Positions 24,323 through 36,663 of a stretch of 64,000 nt of DNA are shown piece by piece. The notes under the pieces are model-generated. The model worked only from the letters and a program-made list of their open reading frames with translations. It searched no databases and was not told the DNA's origin. The DNA lies in NCBI RefSeq assembly GCF_003244315.1, contig NZ_QKWH01000007.1, positions 1-64,000 on the forward strand. The letters are read 5' to 3'. Source of the DNA: Xylanimonas oleitrophica (lineage in GTDB: Bacteria > Actinomycetota > Actinomycetes > Actinomycetales > Cellulomonadaceae). Positions within the stretch are counted from its first letter, which is position 1. Each line of letters opens with the position of its first letter. The position numbers and the translations under genes are program-made.

Positions 24323-26101
24323 GTGCTGCGCACCCACACGGCCGGCTCACTGCGGGCCGAGCACATCGGTCAGACCGTCACCCTCACGGGCTGGGTCGAC
24401 CGCCGGCGCGATCACGGAGGCGTCGCCTTCATCGACCTGCGGGACGCCTCCGGCATCGCCCAGGTCGTCGTCCGCGACGAGTCCGTCGCCCACCCGCTGC
24501 GCAGCGAGTTCGTCCTCCAGGTCACCGGCGAGGTCTCCCGCCGCCCCGAGGGCAACGCCAACCCCAACCTCGCCACCGGCGAGATCGAGGTCATCGCCAC
24601 CGACGTCGTCACCCTCAACGAGTCGGCCCCCCTGCCCTTCCAGGTCTCCACGGCGCTCGCGGACACCGAGACGATCGGCGAGGAGGCGCGCCTCAAGCAC
24701 CGCTACCTCGACATGCGCCGCCCGCAGACGGCGAACGCGCTGCGTCTGCGTGCCAAGGCGAACCAGGCGGCGCGCCGCGTGCTCGACGCCGAGGACTTCG
24801 TCGAGGTGGAGACGCCCACGCTGACGCGCTCGACGCCCGAGGGTGCGCGCGACTTCCTGGTGCCGGCGCGCCTGAGCCCGGGCTCGTGGTACGCGCTGCC
24901 GCAGTCCCCGCAGCTGTTCAAGCAGCTCATCATGGTGGGCGGCCTGGAGCGCTACTACCAGATCGCCCGGTGCTACCGCGACGAGGACTTCCGTGCGGAC
25001 CGCCAGCCGGAGTTCACGCAGCTCGACGTCGAGATGAGCTTCGTGGACCAGGACGACGTGATCGCCCTGGCCGAGAAGATCCTGGTGTCGCTGTGGGAGC
25101 TGATCGGGGTCACGATCCCGACGCCGATCCCGCGCATGACGTACCACGAGGCGATGCGTCTGTACGGCTCGGACAAGCCGGACCTGCGCTTCGGCAACCC
25201 CCTGGTGGAGCTGACGGAGTACTTCAAGGACACGCCGTTCCGCGTGTTCCAGGCCGAGTACGTGGGGGCTGTGGTCATGGCGGGCGGGGCCTCGCAGCCG
25301 CGCCGCCAGTTCGACGCCTGGCAGGAGTGGGCCAAGCAGCGCGGCGCCAAGGGGCTGGCGTACGTGACGTTCGCCGAGGACGGCACGCTCGGCGGCCCGG
25401 TGGCCAAGAACCTCTCCGACGCCGAGCGTGAGGGCCTCGCCGCCGCCACGGGTGCACAGCCGGGCGACGCGGTGTTCTTCGCGGCCGGCAAGACGTCGGA
25501 CTCGCGCGCGCTGCTGGGTGCGGCCCGCCAGGAGATCGCCAGGCGTACCGGCCAGATCGACGAGGACGCCTGGGCGTTCGTGTGGGTCGTGGACGCGCCG
25601 CTGTTCAAGCCGACCGGCGAGGACGACGACGTCGACCTCGGGCACTCCGCCTGGACGGCCGTGCACCACGCGTTCACCTCGCCCACCCCGGAGTGGGTGG
25701 ACCGGTTCGAGGAGGACCCGGGCAACGCCCTGGCCTACGCCTACGACATCGTGTGCAACGGCAACGAGATCGGCGGCGGCTCGATCCGTATCCACCGCCG
25801 CGACGTGCAGGAGCGGGTCTTCGACGTCATGGGTATCGGCCCGGCCGAGGCGCAGGAGAAGTTCGGCTTCCTGCTCGACGCCTTCCAGTTCGGCGCCCCG
25901 CCGCACGGCGGCATCGCGTTCGGCTGGGACCGCATCGTGTCCCTGCTGACGAAGTCGCCGTCGATCCGTGACGTCATCGCGTTCCCGAAGTCGGGCGGCG
26001 GGTTCGACCCGCTGACCGAGGCGCCGGCGCCGATCACGCCCGAGCAGCGCAAGGAGGCCGGCGTCGACGCCGTTCCCGAGAAGGGCGACGACGCGGAGTG
26101 A
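24323..26101 (+). CDS. aspS: aspartate--tRNA ligase
   Basis: The 592-residue class II synthetase has an N-terminal OB anticodon domain ([23 protein letters not shown]), motif 1 near [20 protein letters not shown], motif 2 ([21 protein letters not shown] region), the large bacterial GAD insertion, and motif 3 ([13 protein letters not shown]). The GTG at 24323 is supported by AGGAAGGA about 9 nt upstream; the frame is open further upstream but without AspRS similarity. The stop overlaps the next GTG (GTGA). Confidence 0.96.
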   Translation: MLRTHTAGSLRAEHIGQTVTLTGWVDRRRDHGGVAFIDLRDASGIAQVVVRDESVAHPLRSEFVLQVTGEVSRRPEGNANPNLATGEIEVIATDVVTLNESAPLPFQVSTALADTETIGEEARLKHRYLDMRRPQTANALRLRAKANQAARRVLDAEDFVEVETPTLTRSTPEGARDFLVPARLSPGSWYALPQSPQLFKQLIMVGGLERYYQIARCYRDEDFRADRQPEFTQLDVEMSFVDQDDVIALAEKILVSLWELIGVTIPTPIPRMTYHEAMRLYGSDKPDLRFGNPLVELTEYFKDTPFRVFQAEYVGAVVMAGGASQPRRQFDAWQEWAKQRGAKGLAYVTFAEDGTLGGPVAKNLSDAEREGLAAATGAQPGDAVFFAAGKTSDSRALLGAARQEIARRTGQIDEDAWAFVWVVDAPLFKPTGEDDDVDLGHSAWTAVHHAFTSPTPEWVDRFEEDPGNALAYAYDIVCNGNEIGGGSIRIHRRDVQERVFDVMGIGPAEAQEKFGFLLDAFQFGAPPHGGIAFGWDRIVSLLTKSPSIRDVIAFPKSGGGFDPLTEAPAPITPEQRKEAGVDAVPEKGDDAE

Positions 26102-26997
26102 CCACCACCCTCGACGCCGGGCACGGCCCGGCGGGGGAGCGGGGGAGCGCCCGCCTGCTGGTCGCAGGCGTGGCGCTCCCTGAGCGCTGGGCCACGCACC
26201 CGGTGGTCGCGGCCGAGGCCAGCCACGACGGCTGGGACGCCACCGACGTGTGGTTCGACGACGCCGGACCGCACGAGGGCGGGGCGCTGCTCGCGCGGCT
26301 GCGCTGGCGCGAGCGGTCCGACGGGTACCGCCCGTACTCGGTGGAGACCGACCCGGCGGGCGTGAGCCTGTTCGCCGTCGGGTCGGCGGAGGGGGCCGCG
26401 CGCCTCGTCCTGCGCGCACGGGCGGAGCTCGAGGCGGCCGGGCGGACCCTGGGCGAGGTCGTGCGCTCGACGGCCCCGCGGGGCACCCGGGCCGTGCTGG
26501 CGCGCCTGGCTGCCCAGGAGGGCGTCGTCGTGCCGTCGCCGTTCGACGTCCCTGCCGGTGGGGAGTGGGACTGGATGTCCATCGACCACCACCCGGCGCC
26601 GCAGCCCGGTGAGGACCGCGTGGAGGAGCTGGTCGGGGAGACGGGCCGGGCCGAGGCCGCAGCGGTCCTGGCCGCCGCGAACCCTCACGGCGAGCTGGCG
26701 CTGGACGAGCCGCGCTCGCGCTGGTGGGGCTGGCGCGACGGTGACGGCGTGCTGCGCGGGGTCGTCGGGGCGAGCCGGCGGGTGCCGGGGCGAGCCTGGG
26801 TGCTCGGCTCGATCGGCACCGACCCTGCCCTGCGCGGGCGAGGCGTCGCTGCCGCGACGACGGCGGTGGCCGTCCGGGCCGGTCTCGCGGAGGCACCCGT
26901 GGTCACGCTGGGCATGTACGCCAGCAACGAGGCGGCGCGGCGAACCTACCGACGGGTCGGGTTCACGCTCGGTCAGGAGTTCGAGAGCACCCGCTGA
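26098..26997 (+). CDS. GNAT family N-acetyltransferase
   Basis: The 299-residue protein has a C-terminal GNAT domain: acetyl-CoA motif A in [17 protein letters not shown] (about residues 240-257) and [13 protein letters not shown]. The N-terminal 180 residues are divergent and may be a degenerate second GNAT half, as in several actinobacterial two-domain acetyltransferases. It is translationally coupled to aspS by GTGA and convergent with the kinase gene, 3 bp apart. Acceptor substrate unknown. Confidence 0.82.
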   Translation: MTTTLDAGHGPAGERGSARLLVAGVALPERWATHPVVAAEASHDGWDATDVWFDDAGPHEGGALLARLRWRERSDGYRPYSVETDPAGVSLFAVGSAEGAARLVLRARAELEAAGRTLGEVVRSTAPRGTRAVLARLAAQEGVVVPSPFDVPAGGEWDWMSIDHHPAPQPGEDRVEELVGETGRAEAAAVLAAANPHGELALDEPRSRWWGWRDGDGVLRGVVGASRRVPGRAWVLGSIGTDPALRGRGVAAATTAVAVRAGLAEAPVVTLGMYASNEAARRTYRRVGFTLGQEFESTR

Positions 26998-27000
26998 CCC

Positions 27001-27651
27001 TCACGCCGGGTCGCCGGTCCACTCCACGACCAGGTCTGCAGCCTCTCGGGTGGCGGCGACGAGCTCGGCGTTGGCCTGGTCGGTGCCGTGCGCCCACGCG
27101 TGCGCCTGCTCGGGTGTGCGACCGAACGCGGTGTGCCGGGCGGTGAGCCGTTCGAGGCGCAGGGCGTCGGCAGGAGCGAGGTACCAGACCTCGGTCATCC
27201 GGGTGCGCGCCCGCGGCCAGGCGCCGGTGGGGGCGAGGAGGTAGTTGCCCTCGGTGATGACGAGCGGCACCGAGCCCGGCACGGCCACCCCGGCCGCCAC
27301 CGGTTCCTCGATCTCGCGGCGGAAGACGGGAGCGTAGACCGGGTCGTCGCCCGGGCGCTGCACGGCGATCCGCTCCACGAGGGCCGCGTACCCGCCGTCG
27401 TCGAACGTGTCGATCGCACCCTTGCGGTCGGCGCGGCGCAGATCGTCCAGCACGGCCTGCGCGAGGTGGAACCCGTCCATCCCGACGACGACGGCGCGGT
27501 CCGGCCCCAGCGCGGCCACCAGGGCCTCGGCCAGGGTGGACTTGCCGGCACCGGGCGGTCCCGCGATCCCGAGGATCGTGCGGGTGCCGCGTGCGGCGAG
27601 GGCGGTGGCACGCGCGACGAGGTCGGTGGTCGTGAGGCGCTGGACGGTCAC
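27001..27651 (-). CDS. nucleoside/nucleotide (sugar-type) kinase, P-loop family
   Basis: The 216-residue protein has Walker A GPPGAGKST at residues 31-39, GMDGFHL, DTFDDGGYAALVERI, YAPVFRREIEEPVA and ITEGNYLL, features shared by uridine kinase/pantothenate kinase-like small-molecule kinases. It is divergent from a secreted GH30 hydrolase with a LacI-type operator over its predicted -35, which suggests phosphorylation of a sugar released by that enzyme, although this is inference. GTG start with TACCGT 7 nt upstream (leaderless). Confidence 0.85.
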   Translation of the reverse strand: MTVQRLTTTDLVARATALAARGTRTILGIAGPPGAGKSTLAEALVAALGPDRAVVVGMDGFHLAQAVLDDLRRADRKGAIDTFDDGGYAALVERIAVQRPGDDPVYAPVFRREIEEPVAAGVAVPGSVPLVITEGNYLLAPTGAWPRARTRMTEVWYLAPADALRLERLTARHTAFGRTPEQAHAWAHGTDQANAELVAATREAADLVVEWTGDPA

Positions 27652-27658
27652 GACGCCG

Positions 27659-27664
27659 ACGGTA
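27659..27664 (-). promoter_or_regulatory. -10 element for the kinase gene (leaderless)
   Basis: Minus-strand TACCGT lies 7 nt before the GTG, with TTTGCA (27681-27686) 16 bp further upstream as a possible -35 inside the operator. Confidence 0.5.
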
Positions 27665-27680
27665 CCCCCGTCCCCCGTGG

Positions 27681-27694
27681 TGCAAACGGTTGCA
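27681..27694. promoter_or_regulatory. LacI-family-type operator between kinase and GH30 genes
   Basis: TGCAAACGGTTGCA is a 14-bp palindrome with a central CG and one mismatched pair, the hallmark of LacI/GalR operators. It overlaps the kinase -35 and lies 114 bp before the GH30 start in the shared 156-bp divergent region. Confidence 0.7.
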
Positions 27695-27807
27695 GAACCG
27701 GCCGCGGTGGACCAGGGTGTGTGCGGGCGACGACGGAGCCGCCCACGCGGCGCCGGCCGACGACGACGTCCCGGAGCCGCGCCAGCACGAGACCGGGAGA
27801 CGCGACG

Positions 27808-29883
27808 ATGCGACCACGGACAAGGACCACCACAGCGGCAGCGACCCTCGCAGGGGCGCTCGCGCTCACCCTGGCGGCCGGCCCGCCCGGCACCGCCCAG
27901 GAGCACCGGCCACCCAAGGTCGTGGTCGACTGGCAGGGCGAACGGCAGACCATCGACGGGTTCGGCGGCGCCTTCGCGTTCCACAAGGCCGGTGGCATCC
28001 AGCGCGTCGGAGAACCCCTCACGTCCGAGCTGCTCGACATGGTGCTCACCGAGGAGGCCGGCATCGACCTCGACATCGTCCGGGTCATGGTCGGCGACGG
28101 CGGCATCGGCACCTGGGGCGACACCGAGTACGACGGACCGTCCGAGACCATCGAGCCCGAGCCCGGCGTCTTCGTGTGGGACCAGCCCGACTGGCCCGAG
28201 CGCAAGGACGACTTCGACGCCCACCAGGTGTGGCTCATGCAGCAGGCACAGGCACGAGGCGTGGACACCATCCTCGCCAGCGTCTGGAGCCCGCCCGCCT
28301 GGATGAAGCAGAACGGCAGCGTGGCCGCCACCGGCACCGGCACGCCCCCCAACAAGATCCGCCCCGACATGCACCAGGCGTTCGCCGACTACCTCGCCGA
28401 GTACGTGCTCGGCTACGAGCGCGAGTTCGGCATCCGCATCACCCACGTCTCGCCCAGCAACGAGCCAGACCTCAGCACCAGCTACTCCAGCAGCGAGTGG
28501 AGCCCGCAGGAGCTGCGCGACTTCGTCCGCGACCACCTCGGCCCCACCTTCGAGCGCCGCGGGGTCGACGCCCAGATCGTGCTCGGCGAGGCCGTCGGGT
28601 TCGACGAGCGCTGGGTGCTGCCCACGCTCACCGACCCCGAGGCCGACCGGTACGTCGACGTCGTCGCCGCGCACGCCTACTCCGGGCTCCTCGACGGCGG
28701 CACCCGCGCCGCCCCCGGAGCCTTCGCCACGTCGCACGCGCTGGGCAAGAGCGTCTGGCAGACCGAGTACATGAACCAGGGCTCCCCCCGCGACCGCCTC
28801 TTCGTCAACAACACCATCACCGACGGTCTGCGATACGCCGAGCTGATCGCCAACCTCTTCGACGAGACCCGCCTGAGCGCCTACTTCTGGTGGTGGCCCG
28901 TCGCGAACAACGGCGCCGACGGCTCGGACCTGGTCCGCCTCGTCAACACGGGGACCCCGCAGAGCGGCAACCCCACCGAGAACGGCCAGTACCGCGTCTT
29001 CAAGCGGTACTACACGATCGGGCAGTACAGCCGCTTCGTGCAGCCCGGCTCCGTCATGATCGACGCCGACAAGCACCCCGCCGACGGCGTCACCGTCACC
29101 GCGTACAAGGACGAGGAGACGGGCGGGTTCGCCGTCGTCGCGATCAACCACGGCACCCAGGACACCGACGTCACCTTCGACCTCGACGGAGGGTTCCCCC
29201 TCCCTCCCGAGAGCAAGGACGACTGCAAGGCCGGAGGCTGGCGCCACTTCACCTTCCCCACCTTCCGCAACCAGGGCGAGTGCGTCTCTGCGGTCGCCTC
29301 CGGCAAGGGCCCCGCCTCCGCCGTCGTGCCCTTCCGCACCTCGGCCAGCGAGAACATGGCACGGCTCGACCCGCTGCCCACCCGCGACCGCGAGTTCACC
29401 ACCACCCTGCGGGCCGGCAGCGTGACCACCTTCGTGCCCCAGCGGCTCGCCCCGCCGGCGCTCGCGGACCGCAAGGACGTCTTCTCGACGTACCCGGCCC
29501 CGCAGACCGATACCCGGTCCTCGGAGGTGGAGGTGGGGCCGGTCGACGGGCGTGCCGCGGCCCGCATGGGCGACGGCGCGTGGCTGGGGTGGCGGAACGT
29601 CAACTTCGCCGACGGCAGCGCGGCCGGCTTCGCGGAGCAGAAGGGCCAGCTCCGTGCGCACGTCGACGTGCGGGCGGGTGCGGCGGCCGTGCTCGAGCTG
29701 CGCGTGGCGGGGCCCGACGGCGCGGTCGTCGCCTCGCTCGACGTGCCGCCGGGCGGCGGGGAGACGTGGCGCACCGTGAGCGCCTGGGTCGACACCAGCC
29801 CCGGGGCGGCCAACGGGTTCCAGGACCTGTACCTGGTGGCGCGCGGCCCGGTGGACGTCGCCGAGCTGCGGTTCAGCGACTGA
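27808..29883 (+). CDS. secreted glycoside hydrolase family 30 enzyme with C-terminal CBM6-like region
   Basis: The 691-residue protein has a signal peptide (residues 1-31), then a GH30 (beta/alpha)8 barrel beginning TIDGFGGAFAF. The catalytic acid/base is Glu219 in SPSNEPD and the nucleophile Glu320 in WQTEYMNQG. A beta-sandwich follows with a Cys-containing insertion (Cys pair near 473 and 492), and the last 130 residues resemble a CBM6-type carbohydrate-binding module (TWRTVSAWVDTS then GFQDLYLVARG). Target glycan is not deducible; GH30 members act on xylan, beta-1,6-galactan or glucan. A GGGAG lies about 8 nt before the ATG. The LacI-type site suggests sugar induction. Confidence 0.9.
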   Translation: MRPRTRTTTAAATLAGALALTLAAGPPGTAQEHRPPKVVVDWQGERQTIDGFGGAFAFHKAGGIQRVGEPLTSELLDMVLTEEAGIDLDIVRVMVGDGGIGTWGDTEYDGPSETIEPEPGVFVWDQPDWPERKDDFDAHQVWLMQQAQARGVDTILASVWSPPAWMKQNGSVAATGTGTPPNKIRPDMHQAFADYLAEYVLGYEREFGIRITHVSPSNEPDLSTSYSSSEWSPQELRDFVRDHLGPTFERRGVDAQIVLGEAVGFDERWVLPTLTDPEADRYVDVVAAHAYSGLLDGGTRAAPGAFATSHALGKSVWQTEYMNQGSPRDRLFVNNTITDGLRYAELIANLFDETRLSAYFWWWPVANNGADGSDLVRLVNTGTPQSGNPTENGQYRVFKRYYTIGQYSRFVQPGSVMIDADKHPADGVTVTAYKDEETGGFAVVAINHGTQDTDVTFDLDGGFPLPPESKDDCKAGGWRHFTFPTFRNQGECVSAVASGKGPASAVVPFRTSASENMARLDPLPTRDREFTTTLRAGSVTTFVPQRLAPPALADRKDVFSTYPAPQTDTRSSEVEVGPVDGRAAARMGDGAWLGWRNVNFADGSAAGFAEQKGQLRAHVDVRAGAAAVLELRVAGPDGAVVASLDVPPGGGETWRTVSAWVDTSPGAANGFQDLYLVARGPVDVAELRFSD

Positions 29884-29928
29884 CGCCGGTCGTGCTGACC
29901 GCGCCCGACCCTGCCTGACCCTGCCGGA

Positions 29929-29963
29929 CCGTGCCCGGCCGTCGCTGCGGCGGCCGGGCACGG
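29929..29963 (+). terminator. terminator hairpin after GH30
   Basis: 13-bp perfect arms (29929-29941 and 29951-29963) with a 9-nt loop, 45 bp after the stop. Three imperfect decamers of the form GACCCTGCCT precede it (29907-29936). Confidence 0.7.
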
Positions 29964-30027
29964 CGGTGCGCGCGTCCGGTGCCACGATGCCCACCCGCTG
30001 TGCCGCGGGGGTGTCGGCGCGGCTACG

Positions 30028-30033
30028 TAGGCT
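30028..30033 (+). promoter_or_regulatory. -10 element for rarA (leaderless)
   Basis: TAGGCT 6 nt before the ATG at 30040. Confidence 0.55.
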
Positions 30034-30039
30034 GGTGGC

Positions 30040-31431
30040 ATGGACCTCTTCGACGCGATCACCACCGGCGAGCACGGCACGCCGGTGGTCGAGCGCCCCG
30101 GTCCTGGCGCGCCGCTCGCGGTGCGCATGCGCCCGGCCGCCCTCGACGAGGTGGCGGGCCAGGAGCACCTGCTGGCGCCCGGCTCGCCGCTGCGGCGGCT
30201 CGTGGAGCCGGTCGACGACGCCGCCAGGCGCGCGGCGCCGGGCTCGGTGATCCTCTGGGGCCCGCCCGGCACGGGCAAGACGACGCTCGCCTATCTCGTC
30301 GCCACGGTCTCGGGCCGGCGCTTCGTCGAGCTCTCCGCGGTCACCGCGGGGGTCAAGGACGTGCGGCAGGTGGTGGAGGACGCTCGCCGGCGCCTGGCCA
30401 CGGGTGGCGAGGAGACGGTCCTCTTCATCGACGAGGTCCACCGGTTCTCCAAGTCGCAGCAGGACGCCCTGCTGCCTTCCGTCGAGAACCGCTGGGTCAC
30501 GCTCGTCGCCGCCACCACCGAGAACCCGTCGTTCTCGGTGAACTCCCCGCTCCTGTCCCGGTCGCTCCTGCTCACGCTGCGCCCGCTCACCGGTGAGCAC
30601 GTGCGTGCCCTGGTGCGCCGCGCCGTGACCGACGAGCGCGGCCTCGCCGGCGCGGTCAGCCTCGACGAGGACGCCGAGGAGCAGCTCGTCCGTATGGCCG
30701 GGGGCGACGCGCGCAAGGCTCTGACCGTGCTGGAGGCAGCGGCAGGCACGGCGCTCTCCGAGGCGAAGGAGGGCGGGCACGACGGCGCGGAGGCCGTCGT
30801 CGTGGACCTCGCCACCGTGGAGCGGGCGGTCGACGTCGCCGCGGTGCGCTACGACCGCGACGGCGACCAGCACTACGACGTCGTCAGCGCGTTCATCAAG
30901 TCGATCCGCGGGTCCGACGTGGACGCCGCGCTGCACTACCTGGCCCGCATGGTCGCGGCAGGGGAGGACCCCCGCTTCATCGCGCGGCGCCTGGTCATCT
31001 CGGCCGCCGAGGACGTCGGGATGGCGGACCCGTCCGCCCTGCAGACGGCGGTCGCGGCCGCGCAGGCGGTGCAGCTCATCGGCATGCCGGAGGGGCGCAT
31101 CGTGCTGGCGGAGGCGGTCGTCCACCTGGCCACCGCCCCGAAGTCGAACGCCGCCTACCTCGGCATCGGCGCCGCGCTGGAGGACGTGCGGGCCGGGCGC
31201 ATCGGCGTCGTGCCCCTGCACCTGCGCGACGCGCACTATGCGGGGGCCGAGAAGATCGGGCACGGCAAGGGCTACCAGTACTCGCACGACGCCCCGCACG
31301 CGATCGCGCCGCAGCAGTACCTGCCCGACGAGCTCGACGGGCGCCGCTACTACACGCCGAGCGACCGCGGGTACGAGCGGCAGGTGGCCGAGCGGCTCGC
31401 GCGTGTCCGGGAGATCCTCGACCGCCGCTGA
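30040..31431 (+). CDS. rarA: replication-associated recombination ATPase RarA (MgsA)
   Basis: RarA is a AAA+ clamp-loader-like protein acting at stalled forks. The 463-residue protein shows Walker [10 protein letters not shown] (74-82), Walker [19 protein letters not shown], sensor AATTENPSF, the arginine-finger segment NSPLLSRS, and the C-terminal tetramerisation region with [20 protein letters not shown] and [13 protein letters not shown]. The position upstream of rpsD and alaS matches mycobacteria. Confidence 0.95.
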   Translation: MDLFDAITTGEHGTPVVERPGPGAPLAVRMRPAALDEVAGQEHLLAPGSPLRRLVEPVDDAARRAAPGSVILWGPPGTGKTTLAYLVATVSGRRFVELSAVTAGVKDVRQVVEDARRRLATGGEETVLFIDEVHRFSKSQQDALLPSVENRWVTLVAATTENPSFSVNSPLLSRSLLLTLRPLTGEHVRALVRRAVTDERGLAGAVSLDEDAEEQLVRMAGGDARKALTVLEAAAGTALSEAKEGGHDGAEAVVVDLATVERAVDVAAVRYDRDGDQHYDVVSAFIKSIRGSDVDAALHYLARMVAAGEDPRFIARRLVISAAEDVGMADPSALQTAVAAAQAVQLIGMPEGRIVLAEAVVHLATAPKSNAAYLGIGAALEDVRAGRIGVVPLHLRDAHYAGAEKIGHGKGYQYSHDAPHAIAPQQYLPDELDGRRYYTPSDRGYERQVAERLARVREILDRR

Positions 31432-31491
31432 CGGCGCCCGAGGTGTGCGGCCGCCGGGTCTGCGCATGCGGGCTGGCCGGCCCAGATGGGG

Positions 31492-31497
31492 TACGAT
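31492..31497 (+). promoter_or_regulatory. -10 element for rpsD
   Basis: TACGAT, with a predicted start near 31504. Confidence 0.45.
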
Positions 31498-31503
31498 GTT
31501 GCG

Positions 31504-31656
31504 GTTGTCGTTTCGCGGATGCGCTCCGGCAGCTCCTGGGACCTCGGCCCGGAGACCTCACGGTCCATCGGCTGGTCCCGCACCCGGCACGGCCACTCCA
31601 CGGAGGAACCGCGCCCCGGGTGTGACCTCATCCACCACCACAGGACAGGAAGCACA
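31504..31656 (+). promoter_or_regulatory. long 5' leader of rpsD
   Basis: About 153 nt separate the predicted start from the rpsD GTG, far longer than other leaders here. S4 often represses its own mRNA by binding a leader structure; no specific fold could be confirmed by eye. Confidence 0.35.
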
Positions 31657-32283
31657 GTGACCTCTGTGACCCGTTCGCGCCGCCAGGTCCGCCTGAGCCG
31701 CGCCCTGGGCATCGCCCTCACCCCCAAGGCCGTCAAGCACTTCGAGAAGCGCCCCTACCCGCCCGGTGAGCACGGCCGCGCCCGCCGCCGCACCGAGTCG
31801 GACTACGCGGTCCGTCTGCGCGAGAAGCAGCGTCTGCGCGCCCAGTACGCGCTGCGCGAGAAGCAGCTCGTCAAGGTCTACGAGAACGCCCGCAAGCAGC
31901 CCGGCCTGACCGGTGAGGTCATGGTCGAGGATCTCGAGACCCGCCTCGACGCGCTCGTGCTGCGCGCCGGCTTCGCCCGCACCATCCTGCAGGCGCGCCA
32001 GGCCGTGACGCACCGCCACATCCTCGTCGACGGCAAGATCGTGGACCGCCCGTCGTTCCGCGTGAAGCCGGGCCAGACCCTCCAGGTCAAGCCCAAGTCG
32101 CAGACGACCACGCCGTTCCAGGTCGCCGCCGCCGGCGCGCACCGCGACGTGCTGCCGGCCGTCCCGGGCTACCTGGACGTCTCGCTGGAGAAGCTCACCG
32201 CCGTCCTCACGCGTCGCCCCGCGCGCGCCGAGGTCCCGGTGACCTGCGAGGTCCAGCTGGTCGTCGAGTTCTACGCGCGCTGA
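31657..32283 (+). CDS. rpsD: 30S ribosomal protein S4
   Basis: S4 nucleates 30S assembly. The 208-residue protein includes [18 protein letters not shown], the S4 RNA-binding domain ([31 protein letters not shown]) and [18 protein letters not shown]. It lacks the N-terminal zinc Cys cluster, so it is a C-minus type S4. The gene is outside the ribosomal protein operons, as in other actinobacteria where rpsD stands between rarA and alaS. The GTG at 31657 follows CAGGA-CAGGAAG; the upstream open frame has no S4 similarity. Confidence 0.95.
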   Translation: MTSVTRSRRQVRLSRALGIALTPKAVKHFEKRPYPPGEHGRARRRTESDYAVRLREKQRLRAQYALREKQLVKVYENARKQPGLTGEVMVEDLETRLDALVLRAGFARTILQARQAVTHRHILVDGKIVDRPSFRVKPGQTLQVKPKSQTTTPFQVAAAGAHRDVLPAVPGYLDVSLEKLTAVLTRRPARAEVPVTCEVQLVVEFYAR

Positions 32284-32297
32284 CGACACGCGATCTC

Positions 32298-32340
32298 ACG
32301 ACGCCCCGCCGACCTGCACCGCAGGACGGCGGGGCGTCGT
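32298..32340 (+). terminator. rpsD terminator
   Basis: 13-bp perfect outer arms (32298-32310 and 32328-32340) with an inner CCTGC/GCAGG stem, 15 bp after the stop. Confidence 0.8.
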
Positions 32341-32352
32341 CGTATCTCGGGA

Positions 32353-32358
32353 TAGGGT
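32353..32358 (+). promoter_or_regulatory. -10 element for the DUF948 gene
   Basis: TAGGGT right after the rpsD terminator; predicted leader of about 70 nt. Confidence 0.4.
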
Positions 32359-32436
32359 GACGTGCGTCGCTCGCTCGGTGGTGCCCGGCGTCCCGAGCGG
32401 TCCAGCGCGTACGTACGCCAGAGAGGGGAACTACCC

Positions 32437-32817
32437 ATGAACGTGGGAGACGTGGCCGGCCTCATCGCCGCCATCGCCTTCGTGCTGCTGGTCGGCCTCC
32501 TGGCCGTGCCGCTGGTGAAGCTGGGCCGGGTGCTCGACGAGGCGACGCGCAGCATCCGGGAGGTCACCGAGCACTCGGTGCCGATCCTCGACGAGGCCGC
32601 CGGCACGGTGGCGGGGGCCAACGCCCAGCTGGGCAAGGTGGACACGATCACGACGTCGGCGGCCGAGGTGAGCGAGAACGTCTCCGCCCTGGCCGGGTTG
32701 TACGCCGCGACGCTGGGCCGCCCGCTCGTCAAGGTCGCCGCCTTCTCGTACGGCGTGCGCCAGGCGTTCGCGGGTGCGAGCCGCAAGGCCGGCTCGGCGG
32801 GCAAGGGCGGGCGCTGA
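32437..32817 (+). CDS. DUF948 family membrane protein
   Basis: The 126-residue protein has one N-terminal membrane helix (residues 6-28), then an amphipathic region with regularly spaced Ser/Thr/Val (IREVTEHSVPILDEAAGTVAG), like other DUF948 proteins thought to be envelope or cell-wall stress associated. The ATG at 32437 follows GAGAGGGGAA. Its stop overlaps the next ATG region (TGATG), so the pair is co-expressed. Function unknown. Confidence 0.85.
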   Translation: MNVGDVAGLIAAIAFVLLVGLLAVPLVKLGRVLDEATRSIREVTEHSVPILDEAAGTVAGANAQLGKVDTITTSAAEVSENVSALAGLYAATLGRPLVKVAAFSYGVRQAFAGASRKAGSAGKGGR

Positions 32818-33176
32818 TGCGCCGCCTCTTCTGGGTCGGCGTGGGCGTGGCCGTGACCGTCGTGGTGTACCGCCGCGGCCGCAAGGTGGTGCAGCAGTAC
32901 ATGCCCGCCTCCGTCGCGGAGCGGGCCGAGCAGGCTGCCCAGGATCTCGGTGAGCGTGCCGACAGCTTCGTCCAGGAGTTCCGCGTCCAGTTCACGCAGG
33001 CGCGTGCGCGCCGCGAGGCGGAGCTGACGGCCGCGCTGCTGGCCGACGGCCAGCCCGACCCCGAGCAGACGCGTGCCGCGCGAGCTACCGGCGCCCGCGG
33101 CGGGCTCGGTCAGCCGAGCCGTGCCGCGGGCGGCCCCGTGGACGACGACGAGGCCGAGCTCGGCTACTCGTTCTGA
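32817..33176 (+). CDS. small membrane protein, DUF6167-like
   Basis: The 119-residue protein has a short N-terminal hydrophobic helix (FWVGVGVAVTVVVY) followed at once by RRGRKVVQQYMP, a coil (ERAEQAAQDLGERADSFVQEF) and a disordered acidic C-terminus. It begins at the last base of the DUF948 stop. This two-gene unit between rpsD and alaS is a recurrent actinobacterial arrangement. Function unknown. Confidence 0.8.
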   Translation: MRRLFWVGVGVAVTVVVYRRGRKVVQQYMPASVAERAEQAAQDLGERADSFVQEFRVQFTQARARREAELTAALLADGQPDPEQTRAARATGARGGLGQPSRAAGGPVDDDEAELGYSF

Positions 33177-33348
33177 CCGGTTGCCGGCCCTGACAGTCCC
33201 CTCGTCCTGACCGGCGACGGACGGCTTGCGCGGGCGCCGCTCGTGCGGCCCCGTGCGTCGTCGTCCGCCCCACGCCCGACGACGTCGGGCGCCTGCGGCG
33301 AGCCCGCCGCTCTGCCCCTCTGCGTCCCGAGCACCGCGCTGCACGCGC

Positions 33349-33354
33349 GACAAT
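33349..33354 (+). promoter_or_regulatory. -10 element for alaS
   Basis: GACAAT; predicted start near 33361, leader of about 28 nt with CGAAGGA before the ATG. Upstream of it, 33177-33340 holds no gene that I can support. Confidence 0.45.
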
Positions 33355-33388
33355 GGCTCGAGCACCCCACTGACTCTCGAAGGACACC

Positions 33389-36103
<2,715 letters not shown>

Positions 36104-36110
36104 GGTCGTC

Positions 36111-36632
36111 GTGACGTTCGAGCAGGCACCCGAGGCGGGCGCTGCGGGAGTTCCCCGTGGCGCCCGCCTGGGCGTGGACGTCGGCAAGGCGCGCATCGGT
36201 CTGGCGGCGTCCGACCCGGACGGCCTGGTGGCCACCCCGGTGGAGACGGTGCCGCGCGTGCTGGACGCGACGAGCGTCCGCAGCGCCGACGTCGCCCGCA
36301 TCGCGGCCGAGGTCGAGGAGCGGTTCGCGGCCGTCGTGTACGTGGGCCTGCCGAGGCACCTCTCGGGGGCCGAGGGAGCGGCCACGGCCGATGCGAGGGC
36401 GTTCGCCGGGAGGCTTGCTGCTGCGCTGGCCCCGGTACCGGTACGGTTGGTCGACGAGCGGATGACGACGGTCAGCGCCCACGGTCAGCTCCGCGCTGCG
36501 GGACGCCGGACGAAGAGCCACCGGTCGGTGATCGACCAGGCAGCAGCCGTTATCATTCTGCAATCTGCACTCGACGCCGAGCGAGCCGCGGGCACGCGTG
36601 CCGGCGAGGTCGTCGAACCGGCAGGCACCTAG
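36111..36632 (+). CDS. ruvX: Holliday junction resolvase-like protein RuvX (YqgF)
   Basis: The 173-residue protein has the RNase H-like signature GVDVGKARIGLAASDPDG, YVGLPRHLSG, LVDERMTT and a C-terminal DQAAAVIILQSALD. YqgF proteins process pre-16S rRNA in E. coli and may act on DNA junctions. The GTG start is 7 bp after alaS; upstream in-frame sequence is a shadow of alaS. mltG follows after 31 bp. Confidence 0.93.
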   Translation: MTFEQAPEAGAAGVPRGARLGVDVGKARIGLAASDPDGLVATPVETVPRVLDATSVRSADVARIAAEVEERFAAVVYVGLPRHLSGAEGAATADARAFAGRLAAALAPVPVRLVDERMTTVSAHGQLRAAGRRTKSHRSVIDQAAAVIILQSALDAERAAGTRAGEVVEPAGT

Positions 36633-36663
36633 CAGACCGTCGACACGGACAGGAAGCCCGCGC

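Noticed and set aside
24347-26896. An 849-codon minus-strand frame opposite aspS and the GNAT gene
   Set aside because: No recognisable domain and strongly biased Arg/Pro/Ala content; aspS on the plus strand explains the region.
29907-29936. Short tandem decamers (GACCCTGCCT-like) after GH30
   Set aside because: Only three imperfect copies leading into a terminator; likely part of GC-rich 3' sequence rather than a functional repeat or CRISPR.
31486-31656. In-frame extension of rpsD across its leader
   Set aside because: No S4 similarity and it would start upstream of the predicted transcription start.
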